The position numbers were made by a program, and so were the translations under genes. Below the pieces are notes generated by a model, which saw only the letters and a program-made list of their open reading frames with translations, did no database searches and was not told the origin of the DNA. A stretch of 64,000 nt of DNA. Origin: Prorocentrum cordatum (lineage: Eukaryota; Sar; Dinophyceae; Prorocentrales; Prorocentraceae). This document shows positions 11,977 to 23,329 of the stretch, one piece after another (the stretch's first letter is position 1; every line of letters begins with the position of its first letter). The DNA is taken from positions 474,864 through 538,863 of the forward strand of contig CAUYUJ010003991.1 of assembly GCA_963575745.1 (NCBI GenBank). Direction: 5' to 3'.

Positions 11977-12370
11977 TCAAGGAACTAATGTCTGCGGCGC
12001 TAAGGCGAGAGCCTCATTTGTAAAGGGAACCGCCCTCAACCCGTGAAGCTCTTGCAAATGTTCAGGACGAATGTGCGCGGCGCTGAGACGAGAGCCACAT
12101 TTCGAAAGCAACCGGCCCTCAACATGTGAATCCTTATCAAACGTTCAAGGCGAATGTCCGCGGCGCTGAAGCGAGGCCACATGTTGGAAACGCCCAGCCC
12201 TCAATCCAGGAAGCTGTTGCATTCTTTGAAAAACGATTGCGCGGCGCGGCGACAGCCATTTTAACAAACAACAGCCTGCCCTCTGTCCGCGAAATCGTTG
12301 CCAATGTTTGAGCGGGGGTCATACATTGTGAGGACGTCCCAGGCGAAACGCCCAGCCCGCCCTTTCGACC
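11977..12370. repeat. Tandem array of about 83 bp, four diverged units
   Basis: Units start near 11980, 12062, 12145 and 12227. Each has a gcggcgct-like core, GAG, CCACATTT and a GCCCTCAA word in the same order. Unit lengths are about 82-85 bp. Divergence is high. Confidence 0.65.
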
Positions 12371-12416
12371 GGCCCCAGGGTGCGACAGGCAGGAATCATT
12401 CATAAGGGGAACAATG

Positions 12417-12452
12417 GAGGAGGAGGAGGAGGAGGAGGAGGAGGAGGAGGAG
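12417..12452. repeat. (GGA)n microsatellite
   Basis: About 11 GGA units. Confidence 0.9.
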
Positions 12453-12760
12453 GACCAGTATGCATGAACGATGCTGCAGCACACCCTTCTGTCCCAAGTC
12501 CTCCTCTGGCCAGCCCTTCCTGCCTGCCCCTCCCCGCTCCATCCTCTCCCCCGTTCTGCTTTTCCCTCTCAGCTGCCCTGTGCCCCCCCCTCTGCCCCAT
12601 CCGCTCTCCCCCCTCTCCTGCCCGCCATACCATTCGTCCGCTTCCCTCTGCACCCCCCAGCCGGCCAGGACGCCGCGGGACGCCCCGCGTCCCACGGCAA
12701 ACGCGGCAGGCCCGAGCAGACGCCGTCAGGCTGGCAAGGGGGGAATCATCGTAGAAGAAG
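12453..12760. other. C-rich stretch, no gene seen
   Basis: Pyrimidine-rich CCCTC/CCTGCC sequence with low-complexity frames only. Confidence 0.4.
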
Positions 12761-12763
12761 AGA

Positions 12764-12873
12764 CTGTTGTTGTTGTTGTTCTTTTCTCATATATATACAG
12801 ATAACAAGAGAGAGAGAGGGAGTAAACACATGAGAGAAAGAGAGAGAGAGAGAGAGAAATACAGAGAGAAGAG

Positions 12874-12910
<37 letters not shown>

Positions 12911-12932
12911 TATGTGTGTGTGCGTGTGTGTA

Positions 12933-12982
<50 letters not shown>
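12764..12982. repeat. Compound microsatellite (TTG)n-(GA)n-(TA)n-(GT)n-(GA)n
   Basis: Successive runs of TTG, GA, TA (about 12876-12895), GA, TG/CG-TG and a final GA run to 12982. Adjacent different dinucleotide runs make the locus slippage-prone. Confidence 0.9.
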
Positions 12983-12985
<3 letters not shown>

Positions 12986-13089
12986 GCCCCCGGGGCGGCC
13001 AGGACCAGTGCCTCTGCGGCATGAGGAGCCAAACGAGCCTCCATCCACCAAAAGGGACATCAAGGGGGCCCTGAGGCCACCAAAGACGC

Positions 13090-14160
13090 CACAAGAGAGC
13101 TTCCAGCTGATCCCCGACAGGGGTCCAGGGGCGAAACATTGATCCCCGTTTTTGGTTTTTCAAAGATCTTCGAGTGGTCGCCTGCTCCGCTGTCCGACGC
13201 CCGGAGACGGCACAAGATCCCGAGACGGCCCAAGAGGCGCCCAAAATCACCCCAGAGGGCCCTTGTGGCTCCAAGCTACAAGGGCCCTAAACGAGGCTCG
13301 CAGGGCCCCCAAACGGCCTCCGCACGCGCATCATTGCTCCGCCCAGGTGGCCTCATTGGCCAACCAAGAGAGCTTCGAGCTGATCCTCGAGAGAGGCTCC
13401 AGGGGCAAAAATCAACGACTTCCGATTGATTTTCCTATGATTCTTGCGTGGTCGCCTGCTCCGCTGCTCCACGCCCGGAGACGGCACAAGAGGCGCCCAA
13501 CAGAGGGCTCCAAGACACCCCAAGAGGGCGCCAAGACGGCCCTACGAGGCGCCCAGAATCGCCCACGCGGGCTCCAGGTGGTTCCCCAAACAAGCTCGGA
13601 CACGCCACAGTGGCCCTACAGGAGGCCCACAGGGTTTTAAAACAGCCCAAGCACGCCCTCCATCGCTTAGATGCGGCCGACGAGGCGTCCAAGACGATCC
13701 GACAGGGCTCCAAGCTGCTTTCCGAAACAGCCGCAATAGGCAAAATGTTGACGATCTCCCAATTGTGTTTCATTGATTTTCGCGTGGTCGCCTGTTCCGT
13801 TGTCGTACGCTCGGAGACGGCACACGGGGCATGCACGAGGGTCCCAACGTGCCCCAAGGCGGCACACAATTAGCCCACGAAGCGCCCAAGATGGCCCAAG
13901 AAGGCTCAAGGCGGCTTTCTAAATGAGCCTAAACACACTAAGGGGCCGTAAAGATGGAACGCAGGGTTCCAAAACGGCCCGAGCACGCCCACCAAAGCTC
14001 CCATGCTGCCCACGAGTCATTCAAGGCGCCCCAAGGAGGCTCCAAGCTGCCTTCCGAGAGAGCCGCAGTGAGGAGAAATCGGTAATTGTCCTTCGTTTCC
14101 AATGTTTCGTAGTTGGTCGTCTGCTCCGCTTCCCGACGCGTGCGGACAGCCCATGAGATA
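13090..14160. repeat. Tandem array of about 275-340 bp, four units
   Basis: A conserved block with TGGTCGCCTGCTCCGCTG, then an ACGCCCGGAGACGGCACA-like word, recurs near 13172, 13447, 13784 and 14110. Each is preceded by an AT-richer GATTTTC stretch and followed by CCAAGA(C/G)G(G/C)C words, the reverse complement of the ggcctcttgg family. Long open frames here are repeat-derived. Confidence 0.7.
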
Positions 14161-14199
14161 TACACGAGAGAGCCCCCGCAAACCGCAAGAAGGCTTAAC

Positions 14200-14720
14200 T
14201 CGAGCCTCGACGGTGAGGGGGAGAGGAGGCGGGGGAGAGGAGGGAGGAGGGAGCAAAGGGACGGCGGATGAGGGAGGAGGGCGGTGGGAGGAGGAGGTGA
14301 AGAGAGGGGGTACGCTCGCCATCTTTAACATCCTGCTTCTCCGTCTATCCCTTCCCATTACGCTGATAGTTCCCAACTCCGCCGACGCGAGTCCTAGCGG
14401 ACCTGTATTCAAGCAATGGCCCAATCGTGTGATGCCCGCTCAGAAATGGAACCGTGTGCATAGGAGGAGTAGTCGGAGGAGGAGGAGGAGGAGGAGGAGG
14501 AGGAGGCGGAGGGAAAGGTGGAGGAGGTTGCGAAAGAGCAGGAGGAGGAGCACGAGGAAGGGGAAACGGAGGAGAGGATGGAGGAGCAGGGGAATGAGCA
14601 GGATGACGAGCAGGAGGAAGAGCAGGACGAGGAGGAAGAGGAGGAGGAGGAGGAAGAGACGGAGCAGCAGCACGAGTAGAACACGCACCATTCCAAGGCG
14701 GAGGAGGAGGAGGCGGAGAA
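14200..14720. repeat. Purine-rich (GGA)n tracts
   Basis: GGGAGGA-rich sequence at 14210-14310 and purer (GGA)n at about 14464-14510 with diverged continuation to about 14720. Confidence 0.75.
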
Positions 14721-14769
14721 GGCAAGGAGGGGAAAATGGAGGGGGGCGACATCGACGAAACAAATAATC

Positions 14770-15015
14770 GGGTGCAGACATCTGGCCCGCGCTCGGGCGA
14801 GAGCGCCACTCTGAACGAGGGGAACAAGTGCTGAGTCTGGAATGAGTCCAACGCTGCGGCGCGATCACCCGTGTAAGCAATGTATCCGATTGCCTGCAGC
14901 AAAGCCCGCCACCGTCCCTGTTCAACTGGCCAGCAGGAAGGGGGCTGAGTGTAGAAGCAGCGTAATACTTTCGAGTGGTCTGAATTGGGACGGGTCGTGA
15001 ACTCGACCTTGTCTT
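14770..15015 (-). repeat. Dispersed exon-like unit, copy 1
   Basis: Read on the minus strand this begins just after a (TCC)n tract and encodes a balanced-composition stretch including CFYTQPPSCWPVEQGRW and LLQAIGYIAYTG. The same unit, including the preceding pyrimidine tract and a GCGCGGACAAAGACAAG-like lead, is found at 23060-23230 on the plus strand. A shorter piece is at 22470-22560. It may be a repeated exon, a processed fragment or a SINE-like repeat. I do not recognise the peptide. Confidence 0.5.
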
Positions 15016-15034
15016 TGTCCGCGCGATCGGGCGG

Positions 15035-15135
15035 AGGAGGAGGATGAGGAGGAGGACGACGAGGAGAAGGAGGAGGAGAATGATGATGAGGAGGAGGAGG
15101 AGGAGGAGGAGGAGGAGGAGGAGGAGGTGGAGAGG
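15035..15135. repeat. (GAG)n tract
   Basis: GGAGGA-rich run, purest at about 15088-15128. Confidence 0.85.
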
Positions 15136-15164
15136 GAGACAATGAGGACGAGGAGGAGACGCTT

Positions 15165-15700
15165 CTTGGAGCCCTCTTGGGGCTTCCTGGGATCCTCTCC
15201 AGGGCCTCTCTGGGGCCTCCAGGACTTCTTGGGGCTTCTTGGGCCGTCTTGAGGGTACCCTTGGCCCGTTTGTCGCCTTGGGAGGCCCTCTTGGGGGCCC
15301 CTCCGGACCGTCTTGTTGCCCGCTTGGAGCGCTTCAGGGCCGTCTTGGAGTCCTCTTGGGAGCGCCTTGGTCGATCTTTGGGTTCTCTTGGGCCGACTTG
15401 GGGCCCTCTTGGGGGCCTCTTGGCCTGTCTTGGAACTAGCTTCGCGGCCTTTTGGAGGCCTCCAGAGCCGTCTTGGCTGGTCGGAACCTCAAAATCCATC
15501 GAACACAGAAGGAACATCGTGCGTTTTGGCTTCCTCGGACTCTTCTGAAGGGCCTCTTGGAGTCCTCTTGGGCCGTCTCGAGGGCCTCTTGTGCCGACTT
15601 GAGGCCGTCTTGGGAGCCTCGTGAGCCGTCAAGGGCCATCTTAGGCCGTCTTGGTTTCATCTTGGTTGTCTTGGAAGCCGTTGGAGGCCGTCTTGGCCGC
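15165..15700. repeat. ggcctcttgg degenerate repeat field
   Basis: Over 500 bp built from variants of a 10-13 bp word such as GGCCTCTTGG and GGGCCGTCTTGG. Both strands have long frames with Arg/Pro/Lys or Leu/Gly composition that come from the repeat. Confidence 0.7.
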
Positions 15701-16278
15701 CTCGAGGCAGAAAAGAGAGCCGAAGGCACATGCAGGGGCGGGGGGCGGGCGGAAGAGGATGGTCTAGGCACGCGCGAGGCGAGGGGGGGGGGCCCAGACA
15801 CTTATGACAGCCCTCCCAAGCTCCCGGGCAACACAGGAGCATTCTCACACGCCCCAACGGGCACAAGGCCCAGTGTCGGATTAGCTTGGCGAAGGACCTA
15901 ACTACATGCAGCTGCGAGTACCGCAAGACAGGTTGAAGCTGAAGGAGGGAGCTAGCAAAGGATTAAGGCGTGCGTGAGAAGGACGGAGCGACGTTGCTGA
16001 TAGGCAAAGGTCAGTTGCAACGGGCTATTTCTGAATGCGACCCGTCACGGCTGATCTGCGCGTCTGTTGGCGAAGCCTTGGGGGGCAGCAGGGCGCGGTC
16101 TGGGGGAGGATCCACCTCCTCTCTTCCAGTTCCCGCTGACCCTTCCCCCGAGGACCGCCGCGGCGGAAGACGGAGGGAGGAGAGGGACGGGGCAGGAGAA
16201 GGATGAGGCGGGGGGAGAAGAAGGAGAAGTGTAAGGAGGATAAGGAGGAGAACGTTGAGGGCGAGCATGGGCAGCCCT
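15701..16278. other. Non-coding stretch, no gene seen
   Basis: Mixed GC-rich sequence. No recognisable domain or repeat beyond short G runs. Confidence 0.4.
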
Positions 16279-16386
16279 TGACGGTGGCGCGGCGACGACG
16301 GCGACGGCGACGACGAAGCCGACCCCGGTCGGCATCCCAGTGGGAAGTTTCCACGCAGCCGAACAAGTGTTGTCCGAAATGGATCA
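16279..16386 (+). CDS. Possible short exon with GTAAGT donor
   Basis: A frame reading through TTKPTPVGIPVGSFHAAEQ and ending LSEMD abuts GTAAGT at 16387-16392, a good 5' splice-site match. The start is undefined because the upstream part is CGA/CGG repeat. The product is unknown. The donor could be coincidental, and dinoflagellates also use non-canonical donors. Confidence 0.2.
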
Positions 16387-16499
16387 GTAAGTCTTGAATC
16401 CTCAGGAGGAGTAGGAGTAGGACTAGGAGGAGGAGGGCGAGGAGGAGGAGGGGGGGAAGGAGGACCAGAGGTGGACCAGGGTAGGAGAAGAAAGATGAA

Positions 16500-16765
16500 G
16501 AGGATGCTGATGATGATGATGACGATGATTATGATGCTGACGCTGATTTTATCTTGATGGTGATAATGGTCATGGCGATGGTGTTGGCGATGGCGATGAC
16601 GATGCTGCTGAGTAGGATGGTGATGCTGATGCTGATGGTGATGGTGATGGTGGTGATAACTATGATGATGACGATGATTATGATGATGCCATGCATGCTG
16701 ATGATGATGGTGATTATGATGCTGGTGGTGATGATGACGAGGATGATGATGATGCTGATGCTAAC

Positions 16766-16799
<34 letters not shown>

Positions 16800-17710
16800 C
16801 TGCTGTACATGATGATGATGCTGACGGTGCAGCTTGTGATACTTCAGGGATGGCCGTGTGTGGTGATTGTAATGAGTACGATGTCGACGGCGATGATGTA
16901 ACTTACGATGGTGAGGACGATGATGACGGTGACGACGATGACTATGACGATGATGCTGATGGTGATTCTGGAGATGCCGACGATAACGATGTTGATGGTG
17001 TTGATGAAGATGGTTGGCAATGATTGGGTTGTCGTGGACGGTGGTGTCGAGATGTTGGAGATGCTACTCATGATGCTGTTGATGAGAGCGATGGTGACGA
17101 TGTGGAGGTGTATCATGGCACTGACGATGGTGCCGGTGACGACGATGATGACGGTGATGCTACTGATGAGTATTCGGATTATTGTGATGCTTCTGCTGCT
17201 TACGATATTGAGGAGGATGTCGATGACTATCGTAATACGGTGGGGGCGTTGGTTCAGGAGCGTGCGCGGGAGGCTTCAGACCCTGGAGGGTTTCTTATCT
17301 TATGGGGGCGGCGGTAATACCCACTGCCAATCCGCGATTGGAGTTCCACTGGCTTCCAGACCCTGTATTCCCTATCCAATGCTTCCTTATCCAATGCCCC
17401 CACCGTGCTGATGTTGGCGACGATTCGGCGTATACTGGTTTTGCGTATGATGATGGCGATGGTGTGTGGTATGACAACAACGATGTTGGCGATGCTGATG
17501 GTGTGAGTGATGATGCTGATGATGATGATGCTGATAATTGTGGTGGTGGTGGTGATGCTGGTGATGATTATGATCATGCTGGTGGTGATTCTGATGGTGA
17601 TGGTGATTATGATGATGTTGATGAGGATGATGATGGTGATACGGGTGACGATTATGACGAGAAGGGTAAACGGGATGATGATGATGCTGCTGATGATGAT
17701 AATGAGGGCA
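16500..17710. repeat. 1.2-kb (GAT)n-derived region
   Basis: GATGATG repeats with point variation, purest at about 16765-16800 and 17505-17530. Mixed sequence at about 17250-17400 interrupts it. One plus frame is almost all Asp, others are Met or Ile/His rich. I regard these as repeat products, since different segments need different frames and no domain appears. Confidence 0.8.
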
Positions 17711-17794
17711 GCACAAAGCACTCCCGCCGCGAGGGCATGTCGACCGCGCCGACTCTCAGCGGTGCGCGGCGCAGCAGTCGTCGGGTGCCGCACA

Positions 17795-18145
17795 CCCTCC
17801 CGCCCTCGCCGCCGTCGTCGTTGTTGTCATCGCCGCCGTCGTCGCTGTCGTCGTTTTCACCGCCGTCGCCGTCGTCGTGGCCGTCGCCGTCGCCGCCATC
17901 ACCTTCGTCTTCGTCGTCGTCCTCGTCACCGCTGCTGCCGTCCTCATCGCCGTCGCTGTCGTCACTGTCGTCGATCGTCGGCGGATTTCAGCGATGTTCG
18001 TTCGTTGTCTGAGGTTTTCGGAGAATTCCCCGAGACTCTCGGAGGCTCCTGGGGGCTCTTGGAGGTCGCCGTCGTCGTCATCGTCGCCGTCGCCGCCGTC
18101 GTCGCCGTCGCTGCTGTAGCCGCCGTCGCTGTCACCGCCGCCGCC
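17795..18145. repeat. (CGT/TCG/CCG)n-rich region
   Basis: Dense GTCGTCGCCG words, interrupted near 18000-18065 by mixed sequence. It opens poly-Ser, poly-Arg and Ala/Thr frames. Confidence 0.75.
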
Positions 18146-18654
18146 AATGAATCGACTGATCGGGTTTCGGGGTTTGAACATGTCGTTTGTCATGTCGACC
18201 TCTGGGTGCCCGTTTGGGGCCACAGAACCCTCAGGAATGGATCCAGGGCAAGAAGCTAGATAGGATGGACCCTGGCGCTAGGAGTCCTCGCACTCGTCCT
18301 CCTCGTCGGCATTCTTTCTTGTCGTCACCTTCGTCGGCGTCCTCTTCCCCCTCCAGGATCGCAAGGGCTGCCAGCCTTGCAACAGATCTGCCGATGGGCA
18401 GGATTCGGCGGGGGCTCAGCACAATATTGGTGAGGTTTAATGATAAGGCGGGCTCATGCCGACGCTCCGCCTTCTCCTCGTCCCGCCCCCTCATCCCACC
18501 GACCCCTCCCTGCGCCTTTTTTATCGTCCCTCTCCCCCCGTCACGCAACTACAGTTCGGTGCATATTCTGCTAGTGCAATTGTTTGACGGATTGTAAGGG
18601 GTTCGTGTCCGGGGCGCGGGTCGGCCTTGCTTGCCCTTTCAGACGACAAGCCAC
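18146..18654. other. Non-coding stretch, no gene seen
   Basis: Mixed sequence without recognisable features. Confidence 0.4.
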
Positions 18655-18835
18655 TCTTCTTGTCGGCATGGCCTGCTGGATCAATTTTCCCTCGTCAGAG
18701 TTGGATGCTGGAACCAGCGTGCCGTTGGCTGCTGGAACCATTGCGCCTCGTAAAAACTTATGATGAAACCCACCCTCCTTGTCGGCATAAGCTGCTGGGG
18801 CCACTTTCCCTCGTACAAATTTGGCGCTGGATCCT
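18655..18835. repeat. About 60-bp tandem repeat, three units
   Basis: The block from TTGTCGGCAT to TTTGGCGCTGGA near 18779 matches one near 18659 (TTGTCGGCATGG to GATGCTGGA). A shorter middle copy (GCTGCTGGAACCATT) lies near 18725. Confidence 0.6.
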
Positions 18836-18951
18836 CACCCCGATCAGGGCTTTAACTACACATCGGGCTGGGGGAGGCAAATGAGACGGGGCCCAATGGT
18901 GGGAGTCCTAGCATTGTAGTCACGCCTCGCCCTCAAATGGGGGCAGTGGAC

Positions 18952-19140
18952 GCGCGTGCGCGTGTGCGTGTGCGGTGTGCGTGAGCGTGTGCGTGCGCGT
19001 GTTTGCGCGCGTGCGCAAGCTTGGACGCGAGCGTGAGCCCGAGCCCAAGCGCGAGCGCGAGCTTCAGACCGAGCCCGAACCCGAGCCCCATCCTGAGCAC
19101 GTGCGCGTGCGCGTGCGTGTGCACGTGCCTGCGCATGCGG
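18952..19140. repeat. Alternating purine-pyrimidine (GC/GT)n tract
   Basis: Two arms of GCGTGC/GTGCGC dinucleotides (about 18952-19018 and 19097-19138) flank a central run of CGAGCC/GAGCGC hexamer-like units. Long alternating CG/TG stretches are the classic Z-DNA-prone composition. Confidence 0.7.
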
Positions 19141-21205
19141 ATTCGATCTGGTAACATTCGATCAATCATTCACCTGACTCTAGGAAGGGGGGAGGAGGAT
19201 GCATTGGAGGATGCGGGGTGGAAGGGGGAGTGCGACGAGGATGGAGCAGGGTGCTGAAGAGGAGAGGGCAGTAGCATGAAGGGAGGGGTGTTGAAGAGGG
19301 AGGCTGCTGAAGAGGACGAGGGAAGGGAGAGGTGTGGCAATGGGGAGGAGGAGCATGGGGCGACAAAGAGAGGACGCTGACGGGAGAGACGAAGTGGACG
19401 AGGAGGATGGAGACGACGATCGGATCCAGGGACGACGGCAACCACGACGCGGGCGGCGCCGCCGCGTCAGGCGCGCTGGCACACGGCGCACGGGGCGGGG
19501 CGCGCCTGCTGGGGTCGGCCGCGGCCAGCGGCTGGGCGCTGCTGGTCGGCCCGCGGCCCGCGCGCCTGGAGGAGCGCCGCGGCCGACGGCGGTTGCGGCG
19601 GCTGCAGCGGCGGCGGCGACGGCGACGGCAGCGACGTCCCCAGACGTCCGCCATCTGCGCAAAATTCACGGCGGGCGACTGTGGGCAATGGTCGGCCTCC
19701 AGGGGCCCTCCCACAGAACAGTCAACACGAGGACCTGGAATCAAACACTGGTCATGGAGAAGGGGTCCAGACTTCTGGGGGTCGACGTTGCGAACAATGC
19801 AGGACGTCGGAGTTTTCGGTGGACGGCGATGACGAAGCGCTGCTTCTCGTCCTCCCGATCCCCTGTCCCATTCCCTTCAGTCCCCCTCACTCCATCCCCC
19901 TCCTCCCACCTCCCCCATCTAACTCCCCCTCCCCCTGCTCCTTCTCATCCTCTCCCTCCTCCCCCTAGCCCTTCTTCTCCCTCATACCATCCCCCTCCTT
20001 ATGCTCCTGCCAATCCCAAACCCTCGCTCAGCGTGTCCGTCCCCAATCCCCCCCTCGTCCATGTCTATGAGTGGCCCCTCCCTGCTGCACCATCAGGCGG
20101 CACAGTCGCTGAACCTACAACCACCCTACAGCTTACAAGTTCCCAGACTTACACATTTGTGGGAAGGATCGTTTCGATACTTTGATTCCCGTTGAACTTC
20201 CGCATAATCCATTCCCCGATAGTTTGAAATGCACAGCCCGTGCATGGATAGAGAGTGAGGCGTGTTCGAACTTGCCCCATTCGGGTTTTCGTGTTACAAT
20301 ATGGTGCACCTCTGAACGTCTCAACAGTGCAGTCACTCGTGTGGAGGGCGGGCCATATTTGAAAAGTGATTCTGGCTTCAGACCCGCTCGTGTTTCATGA
20401 TGACCGGATAAACATCCACATGAACACGGACGAAGGAAAGTTCTTGCTGATTTGAGGGCACTCGCCGCAGTCAGAGCGGACGCTCCTATTTCTCATTTCG
20501 CCCGCGGCAGCGCCCCCCCCCAGTGCCAGCGTTGCAGCGCAGCAGTAAGGAGGTTAAAGGGACGGTCTCCGTTTCGGCGTTCCCTTTAAATTGGCGCGGG
20601 TCTTGAACACACGCCGCTTGTCCGCAGCCTCGGTCCCCTCTCCCGTCATGGTTCCTCCTCTTCTTTCCCTGTCTTCCTGCTCACAGCTTGACTGCATCCC
20701 CGCAGCCTGTGGTGGGGCAAAATGCTCTACCGACGAGGCTCTGCTGAACCTTCCTGGGAGCTTTGTGCGCGTTTGGGGGCTGGCTTGAAGCATCTGTCGG
20801 CCGTCACTTGGTCTCTCTTGGGGCAGTTGCGGGCCATCTTGGAGGGTTATCGGGGCGCTCGGAGGTTGCCCCCCGAGGCGATCTGAAGCCGAGAAGCTTC
20901 GGGAGCACCAACATTGCTTTCCCACATGTCCCAAGGCGACCAGAAACTTTGGCTGCTCCGAAGTGGAGCTCCAGCCCGCGAACTCTGCCCAGCACGCCGC
21001 CTGCGACCTGCTCCCACCAGAGCGTCCATGTCGCGCTGGCATGGTTCAGATGCTTGCGATACGAGTTGTGTGAACGGCCTGGGTCCCACCTTGATGTGTC
21101 CTAGTCGTATGTTCACTTCTCCTATTGCGCTTCACAGCCCGGGTTCAAAATACGGGGTAGGCTCGGCACCATCGCTTGGATCGCTTGACCTTCGTGCGCA
21201 CGTAT
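19141..21205. other. Non-coding stretch, no gene seen
   Basis: Purine-rich (19185-19340), GC-rich (19440-19640) and C-rich (19860-20010) blocks with mixed sequence between. A short ggcctcttgg-type block lies at about 20800-20880. No convincing gene. Confidence 0.4.
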
Positions 21206-21480
21206 TTCGAGGGGAGGAGGTTTACGAGGAGGAGGAGGCGGAGGACCACGACGAGGATGAGGATGAAGCGGAAGAGTGGGCGGTGCGTGGGGAAGATTGG
21301 GAGACGGAGGCGGAATAGGATGACGAGGAGAAGGAGGCGGAAGAGGAGGCAAGCGGGGAAGGAGAAGGAGGAGAAGAGTGAGGATGACGTGGGGGTGAAA
21401 TCATTCGCTGCAGGAGAAGGAGGAGGAATCAGGGTGGTGGAGATGTGGGGGAGTTGTGCCAGGAGAAAGGACCGGGGGGG
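21206..21480. repeat. GGA/GAG-rich purine tract
   Basis: Purine-rich plus strand with GAGGAGG, GACGAGG and AAGGAGG words. Confidence 0.6.
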
Positions 21481-21629
21481 GGAGAACGCAAGGGACCAGG
21501 AGGATACAAGGATTATAGCCATCGCGTAGCGGTAAGATATTATCCGAACCGCTAACACGAGCACGAGGCGTCGCTCGGTCGACGTGCGGCCAACATCACA
21601 GTCACCATTTTTCATGGGTAGCGGGGCAA

Positions 21630-21960
21630 CATGCAGCGCAATGCTCAGACAAGATTCTTCCGTGCGGCTGGACATGCAAAACAAAGGGCCATTCCGTTAC
21701 TTCACCAGGCGAATTGCGCCGTCTTCAAAATTGCGCGGCAACCAAATGCGAGAGAAAGCTCCCCATCCTCCGTCAAAGAGTGTGCCGTTTTCCACGTGGC
21801 GCAGCAAAACACGGAAGAGCATTTGTCCATCTCCGTCGAAGGTTGCGCTGTCTTCCGCACTGCTCGCTCATCGAAGTGAGCGCCGCCTCTCACAAGGCGC
21901 TGCAACATTCATTCAGACAAAGGCAACCAAGGCAAATTCAGTGCAACGAATCCCACCTCG
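21630..21960. repeat. About 80-bp tandem-like repeats
   Basis: Recurring order of GCGCCGTCTTC or GTGCCGTTTTCC, then GCGCGGCA or GGCGCAGCA, then CATCCTCCGTC or CATCTCCGTCG, at about 80-bp spacing. Three diverged units are visible. Confidence 0.5.
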
Positions 21961-22114
21961 CGAGAGCATGATCGTTTCGGGCATTCACTGGGCTGCCTCA
22001 GCGCGGCATCGTTGGGAGGAGGTGGCGGCATGCGACCCGCCCGTCACTTCTGCCAGCCCAGCGCTCACATCCGTATCGAGAAGAAGGGCTTCAACAGCTG
22101 TCCGACCACTTGCG

Positions 22115-22340
22115 ACTTGCGACTCGAGCTGCAGTTAGGGCCACCCCGTCCCGCTAGCCAGTGCCGCCGTGGCAGAGCTGGATGCGGACAAATCTCGTGA
22201 TCGCCCATCGTCCCCCGAGCGATTCCGCGAGCCTCGTCCACGGCGTTCGCGCGACGTCCAAAGGGCGTGTAGGTCAAGTCATTCACGCCCTCTTCCCTCT
22301 CCACAAACTCGTCCTCCGCCATCTCCTCCTCGCTTAAAGG
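22115..22340 (-). CDS. Possible exon, unknown product
   Basis: Minus-strand frame with balanced composition: MAEDEFVEREEGVNDLTY, then TPFGRRANAVDEARG, then TMGDHEICPHP. It looks more protein-like than its surroundings, but no domain is recognised and no splice sites are certain. The start Met would be at about 22320. Confidence 0.25.
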
Positions 22341-22469
22341 TCGGCTTGATCACAGAAGCGCCATGGGCGCCACCGTGCATCTGAAGCAAAGCTAGCAGCG
22401 ACGCCGCCTGCTCCGCGGCCGCGGCTTCCGCAGGGGCGGGGGCTGGTGGACGATTGGTCGCCGCATGAG

Positions 22470-22560
22470 TAGATCTCATTGCCTGCAGCAAACTTCGGCC
22501 ACAGTGCCAGCGCAACACTGTGTGGCGCCGCTTCGAGCACCGTCCGGATGGTCGTAGCAT
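22470..22560 (-). repeat. Dispersed exon-like unit, partial copy 3
   Basis: Shares GTTTGCTGCAGGCAAT and flanking sequence with the unit at 14770-15015. It is shorter and more diverged. Confidence 0.45.
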
Positions 22561-22599
22561 GTGACACTTGCCGTCTCTATTCCTGGAGAGGTGCAAATG

Positions 22600-22965
22600 G
22601 GACCGAGCTGGGCCGTCTTGGCGCTGTACTGGGTTCCTGTGGGGCCGTGTCGGGGCCCTTTTCGGACACTCTCGGGCCGCAGTAGGCCGTCCCTTCTCGG
22701 CCATATGGGGAGTCTTTTTGGGCGTTCGTTGGGGCGTCTGGGCGCCCAGACGGCCGTGAGAGGGCACCAACGCGGCCTAGCGAGGCCCCCTAAGGCGGCC
22801 TCCACAGGCGTCAGATGGGACAAGGGTCCCCTAAGACGGCCCAAGAAGCCCAAAGGGATCCCAAGAAGGCACCATGATGCCCCCAAGAGGCCTCCAAGAA
22901 GGCTTCAGGAAACTCCCAGGAGGCCACCAGGAAGCTTCAAGAAGGCCCACAGAAGCTTGTTACTC
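22600..22965. repeat. ggccgtcttgg repeat field, both orientations
   Basis: GGGCCGTCTTGG-type words up to about 22745 change to the reverse-complement CCAAGA(C/A)GGCC type from about 22780, giving an inverted arrangement of the same family. Confidence 0.6.
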
Positions 22966-22974
22966 CTCATCATC

Positions 22975-23060
22975 ATTTTCTCCCTCTCCTCTTCCTCCTC
23001 CTCCTCCTCCTCCTCCTCCTCCTCTTTCTTCCTCCTTCACCTCCTCCTTCTCCTCCTCCT
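22975..23060. repeat. (TCC)n polypyrimidine tract
   Basis: CTCCTCCTCC run, purest at about 22995-23030, immediately upstream of dispersed unit copy 2. Confidence 0.85.
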
Positions 23061-23230
23061 CCGTTTCCTCCCTGCCGCGCGGACGAAGACGAGATCGGGA
23101 ACACGATTCGCTCCAATGCAGGCTACTCGTCGGAACTGCGCTGTTCCTACACACAGCCACATTCCTGCTGCGCTGTTGCACGGGCACGGTCGCGGGGTTT
23201 GCCAGGTTTGCCACAGGCAGCCGGATATTT
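23060..23230 (+). repeat. Dispersed exon-like unit, copy 2
   Basis: Clear nucleotide similarity to the reverse complement of 14860-15015, including the pyrimidine tract, the CGCGCGGACGAAGACGAG lead and the TTCCTACACACAGCC segment. The frame is disrupted relative to copy 1 after ELRCSYTQPHSC. Confidence 0.55.
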
Positions 23231-23329
23231 GTCAAGTGCAGTCTGGTAATGTGTTTGATTATGGTCCTCCAAGGGCCACGACGCGCACGGTTCTGTGCGC
23301 ACCGCCTCACATTCCCCAAGGGCCCTTAG

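Noticed and set aside
14345-15517. 390-codon minus-strand Pro/Ser/Arg-rich frame as one gene
   Set aside because: It crosses GGA tracts and the ggcctcttgg field. Only the 14770-15015 part has protein-like composition, and that part is a dispersed unit.
16691-17720. Asp-rich acidic protein from the GAT region
   Set aside because: The frame must change between segments, and the composition follows directly from the GAT repeat.
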